A stretch of DNA of 64,000 bases from Acidobacteriaceae bacterium (GCA_025350325.1 JANXYB010000013.1:36939-100938); one strand, 5' to 3'; numbered from the stretch's first letter, positions 26,083 to 36,600 are shown. The notes: generated by a model not told the origin, from the sequence alone. Numbers and translations: made by a program.

Positions 26083-27204
26083 TCACGCCATCGCGAAGGC
26101 GCTGATCGTTTCTTTACGTACGGTGAGGCGATCTATCAATTCGGTACGCACCGCGTAGCCGCGACCCGGGGTGTTGGGAATGATGATTTCGCCGGCCGGC
26201 GTAACTTCGACCTCGGGCTCGATGATGTCTTCAGCCCAGTAGCGAGCCGAGGCGGAGACGTCACCCGGTAAGGTGAAGTTCTCTAATGACGAGAGAGCGA
26301 TGTTGTGCGAACGCCCGATGCCGGACTCAAGCATGCCGCCGCACCAGACGGGGATGCCGCGTTCCTGTGCAGCGTTGTGCACGGCGATGGCTTCTGAAAA
26401 GCCGCCGACGCGGCCGAGCTTAATATTGATGATCTTGCACGATTCCATCTCGATGGCGGCGAGGGTATCGCGGCGGTTGCGAATGGATTCGTCGAGGCAG
26501 ATCGGGGTCGACAGGCGCTTCTGCAGCATTGAGTGGTAGTAGAAGTCGTCGTACCACAGGGGCTGTTCGATCATAAGCAAGTCGAAAGCGTCAAAACTGG
26601 TGAGGTGATCGGCGTCGCGCAGCTTATACGCCGAGTTAGCGTCGCAACTGAGCATGATCGCGGGCCAGCGGCTGCGCACCTGCTCGAATACTTCGACGTC
26701 CCAGCCAAGCTTGCACTTGAGCTTGATGCGCTGATATCCAGCTTCGAGTTCCTTCTCGATGATTTCAAGCAATTCGGGAATAGATTTCTGAATGCCCAGG
26801 GACACGCCGCAAGCGATCGATTCGCGAACACCGCCAATCAGTTGCGACAGCGAAACCCCCTCGCGCTGCGCTTCGAGGTCCCAGACTGCGTTTTCTAACG
26901 CGGCCTTGGCCATGGGATTGCCCCGAACCAGGCGGAAGATTTTCGGGCACTTTCCGCCGTGCTCGGGCGTTGCGTTGATCAGGGTGGGCCCAAGTTCGTT
27001 GACGATGATTTGCCATGCCGTGTCGGTGGATTCGCTGGAGAAATAAGGCCGCTCGCCAGCCGTACATTCACCCCAGCCGATCAGGCCCTCTGAGCGCACC
27101 TCGACGACCAGGATGCGCCGGTTGCGCGTGACGCCAAAGCTGGTTTCAAAAGGTTTCACCAGGGGCAGGTGCAGTTCGCGCAAAATAATTCCGTCGATTT
27201 TCAT
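26083..27204 (-). CDS. N-acylamino acid racemase / o-succinylbenzoate synthase (enolase superfamily)
   Basis: A 373-residue muconate-lactonizing-subgroup enolase superfamily member. The capping region PFETSFGVTRNRRILVVEV, the catalytic lysine motif IKLKCKLGWDV, metal ligands in SCDANSAY, MIEQPL and CLDES, and the end VWCGGMLESGIGRSHNIAL are all present. The family performs o-succinylbenzoate synthesis for menaquinone, N-succinylamino acid racemization, or both. No other men gene is near, but a COG3375-type GNAT gene lies directly upstream in the operon. This is the known genomic signature of the racemase branch, where a GNAT enzyme succinylates a D-amino acid. I therefore favour the racemase role. 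Confidence 0.88.
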   Translation of the reverse strand: MKIDGIILRELHLPLVKPFETSFGVTRNRRILVVEVRSEGLIGWGECTAGERPYFSSESTDTAWQIIVNELGPTLINATPEHGGKCPKIFRLVRGNPMAKAALENAVWDLEAQREGVSLSQLIGGVRESIACGVSLGIQKSIPELLEIIEKELEAGYQRIKLKCKLGWDVEVFEQVRSRWPAIMLSCDANSAYKLRDADHLTSFDAFDLLMIEQPLWYDDFYYHSMLQKRLSTPICLDESIRNRRDTLAAIEMESCKIINIKLGRVGGFSEAIAVHNAAQERGIPVWCGGMLESGIGRSHNIALSSLENFTLPGDVSASARYWAEDIIEPEVEVTPAGEIIIPNTPGRGYAVRTELIDRLTVRKETISAFAMA

Positions 27205-27278
27205 AAAATTTCAAGTCCTTGGGTATCAAGCCCACGAAGAGTTGTTGCTTAATTCGGCAAAGGCGTTGAGCGTGCATG

Positions 27279-28079
27279 TTAAGTTTGCGCAGGTTGAGTC
27301 CAGTGACCCAGTTCGAAGACTCCGTTTCCTTCTGAATCGCGGGTGAAGGCTATTACAACCAATCCGTGGGAGAACGCTAGCTGAAATCTGCGCCGGTTTT
27401 CAACCTGAACGGCCAGAGCCTGTTCGCGACCTTTGGAAGATGCTTTCCATTGGTAAATTGAGGCCGGCACCTGAATCCGTTCTAGTACGCCCTCCTCGGA
27501 ATCCGGCATTGGTTGGCCCGCCAAGGTCGAGACGACACGTGGCGAATCGAGAAACCACTCTGCCACGAGTCGATCCGTGGGAAGCCCACCTTGCAGTCGA
27601 GAAGAGGATACACCATAAAAATTCACGTGATAGCAGCGAACGACCGCACCGAGCTTGTGGATATTGAGATGCGCATTCTTTATTTCCAGGGGATCGAAGG
27701 TCCATTCCATGCGACGAATGCCCCGGGAAAGAGCTTCACGACGCTGCTCCAATTTAATCTCTGCGCCGAGGCCGCGGTTGCGGTAGCTTTCTCGCACCGC
27801 GAGCATGTGCGAGTGAAGATAGGGCTGGGGCTGTGCGCCGCCGGTCTTGATGCCAGGCCAGGCCATGGCAAATCCAACCATCGATTCGGGACTGCCCTCT
27901 GAAGTGGCGCCGGGCAGGTCAGTATCGAATGCACCTAGCACCTGGCCGCCAATTTTTTGCGATACGAGAAACGCCTTTCGCGGGATAACGTCACTGTCGT
28001 CGTAGCCCCAGGTCTCAATCTGGAGCTGAACGCAGGCTTCTAACTCATCCAATCCGGAGCAGTTGCGAATCACGATCAT
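27279..28079 (-). CDS. COG3375-type GNAT acyltransferase
   Basis: A 266-residue GNAT protein. The N-terminal motif IRNCSGLDELEACVQLQ and the acyl-CoA-binding stretch SYRNRGLGAEIKLEQRREAL are visible, and FDPLEIKNAHLNIHKLGAVVR is typical of the COG3375 group. It is longer than usual GNATs, with a C-terminal half of uncertain fold. Its ATG overlaps the mazG stop by four bases, and the racemase gene follows after 74 bases, so the three form one operon. In related operons the GNAT supplies the N-acyl group that the racemase then isomerises; this is inference for this copy. Confidence 0.82.
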   Translation of the reverse strand: MIVIRNCSGLDELEACVQLQIETWGYDDSDVIPRKAFLVSQKIGGQVLGAFDTDLPGATSEGSPESMVGFAMAWPGIKTGGAQPQPYLHSHMLAVRESYRNRGLGAEIKLEQRREALSRGIRRMEWTFDPLEIKNAHLNIHKLGAVVRCYHVNFYGVSSSRLQGGLPTDRLVAEWFLDSPRVVSTLAGQPMPDSEEGVLERIQVPASIYQWKASSKGREQALAVQVENRRRFQLAFSHGLVVIAFTRDSEGNGVFELGHWTQPAQT

Positions 28080-29068
28080 GGCAGGGGCTCCGATTGTGGC
28101 TGGCGGGGCATGGATGGCGCGGGATGCAGGGCTTTTTCGTCGGCCAGTTTGCGCTTTGCCGCTGTCCAGAGGGCTTCGAGTTCAGCCGGCGGAAGCTGTT
28201 CGAGAGGGGTAACTGACGCCAACTCCATCTCGCGGAAACGCTGGCGGAAGCGCTGGTTGCAGCCGCGAAGGGCCATCTCAGCGTCGACGCCGAGATGGCG
28301 ACCAAGGTTGACGACCGTAAAGAGCAGATCGCCCAATTCAGACTCGACAGCTTCCCTAAGCTCTGTGTCGCCTGGGTGCTGCTCAGAGGCGATGGCCTCA
28401 GCTTCAAGTTCGGCGGTCTCTTCGACGAGCTTGGGCAACAGATCACGCCATTCCGGCCAGTCAAATCCAGATTTAGCGGCTTTGGAACCCAGGTTCGCAG
28501 CCTCGGCGAGGGCCGGCATCGCCCGCTGAATGCTATCGAGGCGGGAGGGCTCAGGGCCGGCTTCACTGACCGTGCCTCGTGACCTCTTTTCGGCCTGCTT
28601 GATCTCGTCCCAATTGCGCAGGACGGCAGCCGCGGAGCCTTCGACGGCGGAGTCAACGTCGGCCAGATTACCGGCGGCGCGAGAAGCCTCTTCACCGAAG
28701 ACGTGCGGGTGGCGACGAATCAACTTCCGATTCAGATGATCGAGCACGTCTGCGATGGTGAAAAAACCTTCGTTGGCTGCCATTTCGCCATAAAAAAGCA
28801 CTTGGAGCAGCAGGTCGCCCAGTTCCTCGGCAAGGTGCGGAAAATCGCGCCGTTCGATAGCGTCGAAGACTTCGTAAGTCTCCTCAAGCGTGTACTTGCG
28901 GACGGAATCAAAGGATTGTTCGCGGTCCCAAGGGCAACCGCCGGGAGCGCGCAGGCGGGTCATGATGGCGACCGACTCTTGGAACAAGGCTGCGGCCCGC
29001 GCCGAATCCGTTGGAACGGCAGCGGTAAGCGAGATTTGAGGACTGTGTGCGTCGCGAGCAACGTCCAT
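28076..29068 (-). CDS. mazG: Nucleoside triphosphate pyrophosphohydrolase MazG
   Basis: A 330-residue MazG protein with two helical tandem domains, which cleaves (d)NTPs to monophosphates, house-cleaning non-canonical nucleotides or tuning ppGpp. The first domain shows GGCPWDREQSFDSVRKYTLEETYEVFDAIE and LAEELGDLLLQVLF; the second repeats the EExxE...ExxD pattern in EETAELEAEAI and VESELGDLLFTVVNL. The ATG has a GGAG close upstream. It begins a three-gene operon with the GNAT and racemase genes. Confidence 0.95.
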   Translation of the reverse strand: MDVARDAHSPQISLTAAVPTDSARAAALFQESVAIMTRLRAPGGCPWDREQSFDSVRKYTLEETYEVFDAIERRDFPHLAEELGDLLLQVLFYGEMAANEGFFTIADVLDHLNRKLIRRHPHVFGEEASRAAGNLADVDSAVEGSAAAVLRNWDEIKQAEKRSRGTVSEAGPEPSRLDSIQRAMPALAEAANLGSKAAKSGFDWPEWRDLLPKLVEETAELEAEAIASEQHPGDTELREAVESELGDLLFTVVNLGRHLGVDAEMALRGCNQRFRQRFREMELASVTPLEQLPPAELEALWTAAKRKLADEKALHPAPSMPRQPQSEPLP

Positions 29069-29202
29069 CTACTCCAGTTTAGCCTGTTGGGCGGCGTCAA
29101 CGAGGTGATCGGCACCAAAAGGTGAATGCAAAGCGAGGTGAGTCGCCTGCACCTGCGATTGGGGTCGCCCGCATCTTAGGAACCGTATACTCAACTTCAA
29201 AG

Positions 29203-30114
29203 ATGATTCGAATGGGCTTGACGGTGTTCGCAGGGCTTTTGGGTCTGGCCTTTGGCAGCTTTATGAACGTGTGTCTGAGCCGCTGGCCAGAGGGCGAAAG
29301 CGTGGTCAAGCCGCGTTCGCATTGCCGGGATTGCGAGCGGTCGCTGAGTTGGTGGGAGAATGTGCCGCTGCTGAGTTGGGTGGTGCTGCGCGGGCGTTGC
29401 CGAGGTTGTGGGACGCGCATTGGATGGCGCTATCCGCTGGTGGAACTGGCGGTCGGCGCGCTTTGGGCCTCGGTGGGATGGCGGTTTACGGCGTGGTCTT
29501 TCGATCCCGACCGTCCGACTTCGGTTTGGATTTATTTGGGGATCTCCTCGGTTGGGCTGATGTTGTTTTACTGGCTGATGGTGGCCCTCGCAGTGCTCGA
29601 TGCGGAGCACCTCTGGTTGCCCGATTGGCTAACTCTGCCGGGAGCGGCGCTGGGGCTGGCGTTTGCGGTGCTGAACCCAATCTGGCAGGTCAGTCTGGAC
29701 CTTGCGGGGCGGCCGAACACATACAGCGACGAGTATTTTCGGTCCGGCGTTTGGAAAACGGCCCTGTTGTCGCTGCTAGGCATGGTGGCGGCCGGCGGCG
29801 TGGTGATGCTGATTCGGCGGGTGTATTGGCTGGTGCGACGGCGCGAAGGAATCGGGCTGGGCGACGCCAAACTGATGGCTCTGCTTGCGGCCTGGCTCGG
29901 CTTGCCGGGAGCGTTGGTGGCGTTTGGTTTCGGCACGGTGATTGGCGCGGTAGTGGCGCTGGGGTTGTTGGTGGTTGTGCGTGATGAGGCGAAGACCGCA
30001 AGTTGGGCTACTACGGCGCTGCCCATGGGGACGTTCTTGTGCATTGGCGGAATCGTGAGCGCGATTTGGGGACCGGAGATTGTGACGGCTTATCTACGAT
30101 GGGCGCGGTTTTGA
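29203..30114 (+). CDS. pilD: Type IV prepilin peptidase
   Basis: A 303-residue membrane aspartyl protease that removes leader peptides from type IV pilins and pseudopilins and N-methylates the new end. The N-terminal part has FGSFMNVCLSRWPEGES and the zinc-type cysteine pairs CRDC and CRGC. The catalytic Asp residues lie in VLDAEHLWLPDW and GLGDAKLMALLAA. About eight hydrophobic segments are visible. The ATG at 29203 gives the usual N-terminal membrane helix; upstream in-frame codons do not. No pilin genes lie beside it; hutI is convergent. Confidence 0.92.
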   Translation: MIRMGLTVFAGLLGLAFGSFMNVCLSRWPEGESVVKPRSHCRDCERSLSWWENVPLLSWVVLRGRCRGCGTRIGWRYPLVELAVGALWASVGWRFTAWSFDPDRPTSVWIYLGISSVGLMLFYWLMVALAVLDAEHLWLPDWLTLPGAALGLAFAVLNPIWQVSLDLAGRPNTYSDEYFRSGVWKTALLSLLGMVAAGGVVMLIRRVYWLVRRREGIGLGDAKLMALLAAWLGLPGALVAFGFGTVIGAVVALGLLVVVRDEAKTASWATTALPMGTFLCIGGIVSAIWGPEIVTAYLRWARF

Positions 30115-30162
30115 AGGGCGCCTGCATAAAGATTTAGAGCCCCAATCCATTGCGAGCATCGT

Positions 30163-30190
30163 CGGCACGAATAAAGCCATGCCCTGATAG
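30163..30190. repeat. REP-like palindromic element, copy 2
   Basis: CGGCACGAATAAAGCCATGC and the following CCTGATAG are the reverse complement of the same core found at 5563-5597 and 34783-34814. It lies between the convergent pilD and hutI genes, a usual location for such elements. Confidence 0.5.
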
Positions 30191-30235
30191 AGGGCGAGCA
30201 CCTTTCGCAAGACACAGTGGAGCCTCTGCGAGGAT

Positions 30236-31480
30236 TCAGAGCGTGACTTCTTTGCCGGCGATGAAGACGCGGGGACGAAACGGCGCGGCGATGAAGTAGG
30301 CGAGTTCGCGATAGTCGGTGCATTCATGGATGAGGAAGTCGGCCTGCTTGCGGGGTTCGAGCGAGCCGGTGTCACTGCCTAGGTCGAGGCTGTGAGCGGC
30401 GTTTATCGTCGCGGCGGTGAGCGCCTCGGCGGGCGAGAGGCCCATGTGAAGACAGGCGAGAGAAAGCATGAACGGCATCGACGGCACAGGCGATGATCCG
30501 GGATTGAAGTCGGTCGCGAGCACGATGGCAAGGCCAGCATCGATCATCTTGCGCGCAGGCGGATATTGGGTGCGCGCGAGGGCGAAGACGGAGCCCGGCA
30601 GAAGCACCGGCTGGACTGATGCGACCTGGAGACGGCGGAGGTTTTCATCGGTGATGGTCTCAAGATGATCGGCTGTTGCCGCACCCAGCTCAGCGGCGAT
30701 GTCTGCACCGGTGCCTGATCGAAATTGCTCGGCGTGAATGCGAAGGCGCAGGCCGTGCGCGCGAGCGGCGGTGAGCACGGTCCGCGTTTCTTCTGCCGTG
30801 AAAGCGTGGTCATCGCAGAAGGCGTCGCAGTATTTCGCGAGGTTGGCGGCGGCAACTTCAGGGATAAGTTCATCGCAGACGAAGCGGATGTATTCGGCGC
30901 GCCGATCGGCGAATTCAGGTGGGACAGTGTGCGCGGCGAGCAAGGTCGGAACAATGCGCGCAGGGCCCTCTTCGTTGAGGCGCGCAATCACCCGGAGCAT
31001 CTTCAGTTCTGTGTCACGGTCGAGGCCGTAGCCGGATTTGGCTTCGATGGTGGTGGTGCCGGAGCGCAGCATCCAGTCGCGATGGCGGCTGGTAGAGGCC
31101 ATGAGTTCGTCTTCGGTAGCGGCGCGGGTGAACGCTACGGTGCGCAGGATGCCTCCGCCGACAGCGGCGATTTGCTGATAGGTTGCGCCAGCGATGCGCT
31201 GTTCAAACTCGGCGGCGCGGTTGCCGGCGAAGACGAGATGGGTGTGAGCGTCGATGAAGCCGGGGGTGACGCAACTGCGTTCGGCGTCGATTTCGGTTGA
31301 GTGTGGTGGAATCTTGCTTTTGAGTTCGGCGTAAGTTCCGACCGCAGCAATGCGGCCGTCTTCGATGAGGAGTGCCGCGTCGTTGATGATTGCGAGGTCG
31401 CGGAGTTCGATGCCGACTCGCGGGCGCTGTGCGCCGGCGAGGGTAACGAGCTGACCGATGTTGACGATGGCTGTGGTCAT
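30236..31480 (-). CDS. hutI: Imidazolonepropionase
   Basis: A 414-residue amidohydrolase that opens the ring of imidazolone-5-propionate to N-formimino-L-glutamate, the third step of histidine degradation, in the cytoplasm. The metal motif GFIDAHTHLVFAGNRA, the substrate region RSGTTTIEAKSGYGLD, LRIHAEQFRSGTG, and ATDFNPGSSP are all diagnostic. The length matches the family. It follows hutU and a GNAT gene on the same strand, and 29 bases separate it from the latter. The cluster has no hutH or hutG in view. Confidence 0.97.
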   Translation of the reverse strand: MTTAIVNIGQLVTLAGAQRPRVGIELRDLAIINDAALLIEDGRIAAVGTYAELKSKIPPHSTEIDAERSCVTPGFIDAHTHLVFAGNRAAEFEQRIAGATYQQIAAVGGGILRTVAFTRAATEDELMASTSRHRDWMLRSGTTTIEAKSGYGLDRDTELKMLRVIARLNEEGPARIVPTLLAAHTVPPEFADRRAEYIRFVCDELIPEVAAANLAKYCDAFCDDHAFTAEETRTVLTAARAHGLRLRIHAEQFRSGTGADIAAELGAATADHLETITDENLRRLQVASVQPVLLPGSVFALARTQYPPARKMIDAGLAIVLATDFNPGSSPVPSMPFMLSLACLHMGLSPAEALTAATINAAHSLDLGSDTGSLEPRKQADFLIHECTDYRELAYFIAAPFRPRVFIAGKEVTL

Positions 31481-31509
31481 AATTTATGGGATTAGCGAAT
31501 TGGGAGAAC

Positions 31510-32046
31510 TCATCTCTCAGCCTTTCGGTGCTTGGGGTTTTGCAGCATGAATTTATAAAACGACTGCTTACCTTGCTCTGTTGCGATCAGATCGAAACCG
31601 AGTTTTTCAAGAATATGTACCGAGGCTCCATTGCCAACTTGAACAGTGGACACGATACGGGACAGTTGCAATTGCTTCCATCCAAATTCGACAAATGCAC
31701 CCGCAGCTTCACTCGCCAATCCCTGACCCCAATATTCGCGCGCAATATAAAACGACAGCGTGGCTTCGCCGGCGACGACGCCTCCACTTTGTCTGAAGTG
31801 CGGGTAGAGACCGCAGCGGCCCACATACTGTTCTGTCGACTTTAGGATAGTGGCCCAGACGCCAAGCCGGTCGCTGGACACCTGCAACGGCCCTTCAAGG
31901 AACCTACGTTTGGCCTCATCGCGAGAACGCGGAGAACCGCCTACGTAGCGCCGCACTTCTGCGTCCATCTCCATAGCACAAAAGGCATCGACGTCGGCCG
32001 TGTCATGCTGACGAAAGAGAAGCCTCTCTGATTCAAGAACGATCAC
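31510..32046 (-). CDS. GNAT acetyltransferase, RimJ/RimL type
   Basis: A protein of about 178 residues that transfers an acetyl group from acetyl-CoA. ESERLLFRQHDTADVDAFC opens the fold, the acetyl-CoA loop is in YWGQGLASEAAGAFVEFG, and VGNGASVHILEKLGFDLI closes it, all as in the RimJ/RimL family. The GTG at 32046 is preferred because AAGGT lies eight bases before it and the family begins at VLESERL; a longer upstream TTG start is possible. It lies between hutU and hutI in the operon, and its substrate is unknown; a role in histidine breakdown is not implied by the fold. Confidence 0.8.
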   Translation of the reverse strand: MIVLESERLLFRQHDTADVDAFCAMEMDAEVRRYVGGSPRSRDEAKRRFLEGPLQVSSDRLGVWATILKSTEQYVGRCGLYPHFRQSGGVVAGEATLSFYIAREYWGQGLASEAAGAFVEFGWKQLQLSRIVSTVQVGNGASVHILEKLGFDLIATEQGKQSFYKFMLQNPKHRKAER

Positions 32047-32149
32047 TGTCTGCGACCTTGAAGCGAACGTAAAGTCTCGGCATTGCCCTGTTGGACGAAC
32101 TTCAAAGCTTCCGTCCGCCAACCAGGCGACTTGAGGGGCGGTGACGATG

Positions 32150-33817
<1,668 letters not shown>

Positions 33818-33907
33818 GTAAAGCTCCAGCGGTATGCCAACTTGAGGATACTACCGGAGAGGAGCGCATATTGTGTGCGGATGATGGTTTGAGTGGAGGC
33901 CAGATGG

Positions 33908-34302
33908 CTAGGTTTTGGCGGAGACCTGACGATTGTAATCGGCGCTGTCGAAGCGGCCATTTGAGGATGCGATGAGACCGTGGGGGCTGAACTGCCAGCG
34001 CTCCACTCCACTAACACGGACGGAATTGCCGGTGCCGCCGGGGCCAGTGTTGGTGCCGATGAGCGTCCAGTAATATTCGGCTTGATCGCCCCGTCAATGA
34101 TGCTATCCAGGATGACTTGCAGGTCGGGAAATGCGGTCATGAAGGATTGGGCGGCTGCAGTAATCTTTTCGCGGCCGACAGAAGGGGTGCCATGGTTGAT
34201 GGTGAGCGAGCCGTCGGGTGCAAAGAATGCGGCGACGCTTGCGGCGTTTTGGCTGCACCATGCAGCGGTGTAGCGGGTTGCGAAATCTTCCAGGTCGAGC
34301 AC
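33908..34302 (-). pseudogene. SnoaL/NTF2-like protein with a frameshift
   Basis: The first 70 residues (MLDLEDFATRYTAAWCSQN..., SFMTAFPDLQVILDSIIDG) are a good SnoaL-like polyketide cyclase/ketosteroid-isomerase fold. In the same frame the following residues become a Pro/Ser/Thr-rich string that is not protein-like. Another frame continues the fold immediately: DQAEYYWTLIGTNTGPGG, then ERWQFSPHGLIASSNGRF, ending at a TAG at 33908-33910. The join falls at the C-run 34089-34092; one more base there would restore the frame. Either the gene is inactivated or the sequence has a homopolymer error. In its present frame the ORF runs on to overlap hutU by four bases. Confidence 0.8.
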
Positions 34303-34456
34303 TGGTGCTCCTGGTCAATAGTAACGAGAAGAATTTGGGGTGGGCCGGTAGAGGGGGGCTAAAGCCGGATTCATCTTTGTGGCGTTTTGCACAGTTGAAC
34401 TGCTCGATGAATCGGTCCGTTTGAGGCTAAACATCGGCTCGCTTTGCAAGCACGTC

Positions 34457-34723
34457 GCCCACCCCCACCCGTACTCTGGATGGAAGTCTCTTGTTTCGAG
34501 CTAGTTGCGGTTAGCCTCACGCTGTAAAGTCGTCTAATTAAAAGAGTTGGCCGCAGAGTCCTCTGCTTAAAGGGCTTACAGTGGGTCTGCACTATAGTGG
34601 GTCTGCGCAAAGCGCGATGGTGGGTACTATCACCAATCGACCTTCCGCTTTCTGTTTTTGTGTCTACTCACAATGGCTTCACAATTAAGGATAATGATTG
34701 CGGCGAAATAGTCTGCAAAATGG
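34457..34723 (-). repeat. Dispersed non-coding element, copy 2
   Basis: Read on the minus strand this roughly 267-base stretch matches 11893-12139 block by block: the same TTGCAGACTATTT start, TATCCTTAATTGTGA, CTTTGCGCAGAC, GCAGAG-GA-CTCTGC, TTAGACGACTTTACA, GAGGCTAACCGCAAC and the G-rich end at 34457-34470. It is about 20 bases longer, mostly because of a duplicated GTGGGTCTGC segment (34581-34607). It lies about 155 bases upstream of the frameshifted SnoaL gene in the same direction, and is divergent from the formiminotransferase gene. Confidence 0.75.
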
Positions 34724-34994
34724 CGTGAGTCAGGTGTGGTTTTTGCGCAGCCTAAAAAGCTCAACGACTTATCAGGATTTATCGGCACGACCGAAGTCGT
34801 GCCCTCATACAAAGTTTGGCGCCAACAGCGGCGCGTTCAGAGCAACCGCAGGTTCTTCGACTTCGGTCAGGACGACAACTAAAAATAGTGGGCTCTCTCA
34901 TCCTTGATTGCTGCGCGGTTGGGGACACAATTCCGCGACTGAAGTCGTGCGCGGATACGGACCTGACAATGCCCTGCTGATTTATTCTTTTTCC
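34724..34994. other. Non-coding stretch before the formiminotransferase gene
   Basis: About 270 bases without a credible gene. It includes the REP-like palindrome at 34783-34814, a relative of the 78-bp repeat found at 36523 (AACCGCAGGTTCTTCGACTT at about 34848), and another GACTGAAGTCGTGC core near 34938. I see no clear promoter and no Shine-Dalgarno before the GTG at 34995. Confidence 0.4.
34783..34814. repeat. REP-like palindromic element, copy 3
   Basis: GGCACGAC (34784-34791) and GTCGTGCC (34796-34803) form a perfect 8-bp stem with loop CGAA, followed by CTCATACAAAG. The reverse complement matches the core at 5563-5597. Confidence 0.6.
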
Positions 34995-36503
34995 GTGCCG
35001 AACACTTTGGTTGAATGCGTACCGAATTTCTCTGAAGGCCGCGATGCGTCTAAAGTCGATGCCATCGTCGCAGCGATGAAGTTGCCGGGCGTCTACCTGC
35101 TCGACCGCGAGATGGATGCGGACCATAACCGTTGCGTGATCACGCTGGTCGGCGAGCGCGAGGCGATTGAAGAAGCGGCCATTCGCGGTGTCGGCAAGGC
35201 TGTGGAGTTGATCGACCTCACCCAGCATCAAGGCGCGCATCCCCGTATGGGTGCCGCGGACGTAGTGCCGTTCATCCCCATCGACGGCGTGACACTCGAG
35301 GACTGCGTGACGATGGCGAAGCACGTGGGCGCGGAAATCGCCAAGCGCTATGGCGTGCCGGTCTACCTCTACGAAGCGGCGGCAACCACGCCGGAGCGGC
35401 AGAATCTGGAGAATATTCGGCGCGGGCAGTTTGAAGGCATTCGCGCAGAGATGGAGACGAACCCGGCGCGCAAGCCGGATTTTGGCGAGCCCCGCGTGCA
35501 TCCGACGGCCGGCGCGACGGCGGTGGGTGCGCGCAAGGCGCTGATCGCTTACAACGTTTTTTTGAACACGGCCGACGTTGACATTGCGAAGAAGATTGCG
35601 AAGGCGGTGCGGGCTTCTTCTGGCGGTTTTAGGTTTGTGAAGGGTGCTGGATTTTTAGTCAGGGGCATGGCGCAGGTTTCGATGAACCTGACGGATTTTG
35701 AGCAGACGCCGATTCATCGCGTGTTTGAATTTGTGCGGCGCGAGGCGGCGCGCTACGGCGTGATGCTGGTCTCGAGCGAAATTGTCGGTCTGATTCCCAA
35801 GCAGGCATTGGAGCAGGCGGCAGAATGGTTTTTGCAGGTTGAGAATTTTGATTCGTCTTTGATTTTGGAGAATCGGTTGGCGGCGGTAATGAGCGGCAAG
35901 ATGGCCGCGGGCGGGCCGACCGCAGGATTGCGCGCAGGGGTTGAGCCCTTTATCGAACAACTGGCGGCAGCGACGGCTACTCCGGGAGGGGGCAGCGCAT
36001 CGGCGGCAAGTGGAGCGATGGCTGCAGGCCTGGCTACGATGGTTGCGACCATGTCGCGCGGCAAAAAAGCTTACGTGCAATTTGAGAGCCAACTCAGCGA
36101 GGCCATCGCCACGCTGGCGCGGCTCAAGGAAGATTTGAAGTTCGCTATTGATGCTGACGCTGCGTCGTACAACCTGGTGATGAAGGCGTACAAGGTGGCA
36201 AAGGAAACGTCGGACGGTGGCCAGGCTATCAACACGGCGCTCAAGCAGGCGACCAGAGTTCCGCTGGGTGTGGCCGAGGCCGCGACGGAGGTTGCGGAGA
36301 TTGCCGAGAAGCTGAGGCCGATCACCAATCCCAACATGGCGTCGGATCTGACGACAGCGATTGCGCTGGCGCGGGCTGCGGTGACGGGGGCGCTCTCCAA
36401 TGTGGCGATCAATCTTGACTCTATTGAACCGGCGTCGGTTGGCGAGGAAGCATTTGTGAGCCAGACGCGAAAGCGGGCGGAGGAGTTGACGGGACGGGGT
36501 TGA
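34995..36503 (+). CDS. ftcD: Bifunctional formiminotransferase-cyclodeaminase
   Basis: A 502-residue fused enzyme. Residues 1-300 transfer the formimino group from formiminoglutamate to tetrahydrofolate (VECVPNFSEGRD, MDADHNRCVIT, HPRMGAADVVPF, VHPTAGATAVGAR). From about 312 the cyclodeaminase domain begins (FIEQLAAATATPGGGSASAA), which releases ammonia to give methenyl-THF. This domain order is that of the vertebrate and acidobacterial type. It replaces hutG in the cluster and completes the path from hutI. A GTG start at 34995 gives the family N-terminus. The stop overlaps a hairpin. Confidence 0.93.
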   Translation: MPNTLVECVPNFSEGRDASKVDAIVAAMKLPGVYLLDREMDADHNRCVITLVGEREAIEEAAIRGVGKAVELIDLTQHQGAHPRMGAADVVPFIPIDGVTLEDCVTMAKHVGAEIAKRYGVPVYLYEAAATTPERQNLENIRRGQFEGIRAEMETNPARKPDFGEPRVHPTAGATAVGARKALIAYNVFLNTADVDIAKKIAKAVRASSGGFRFVKGAGFLVRGMAQVSMNLTDFEQTPIHRVFEFVRREAARYGVMLVSSEIVGLIPKQALEQAAEWFLQVENFDSSLILENRLAAVMSGKMAAGGPTAGLRAGVEPFIEQLAAATATPGGGSASAASGAMAAGLATMVATMSRGKKAYVQFESQLSEAIATLARLKEDLKFAIDADAASYNLVMKAYKVAKETSDGGQAINTALKQATRVPLGVAEAATEVAEIAEKLRPITNPNMASDLTTAIALARAAVTGALSNVAINLDSIEPASVGEEAFVSQTRKRAEELTGRG

Positions 36504-36524
36504 TGCCGAGCTTTTGCTCGGCAT
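36503..36524 (+). terminator. Hairpin at the ftcD stop codon
   Basis: ATGCCGAGC and GCTCGGCAT form a 9-bp stem with a TTTT loop, beginning at the last base of the ftcD stop codon. Only a mixed GACTTT follows, so it may act as a weak or rho-assisted terminator or as an end-protecting hairpin. Confidence 0.45.
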
Positions 36525-36600
36525 GACTTTGGATTTAGCTACGAGGATGAAGAACAACCGCAGGGGCTTCGACTACGCTCAGCATGACAAGGCTTTTGAG
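36523..36600. repeat. 78-bp direct repeat, copy A
   Basis: It runs from ATGACTTTGGATTTAG to CATGACAAGGCTTTTGAG and closely matches copy B at 36670-36748, with the shared middle GAACAACCGCAGG and CTTCGACTACGCTCAGCATG. The repeat falls between ftcD and the GH31 gene and is non-coding. Confidence 0.7.

Noticed and set aside
34630..34812. 60-codon ORF inside and beside copy 2 of the element
   Set aside because: It is not preserved in copy 1, where the same frame is broken; indels are not in threes.
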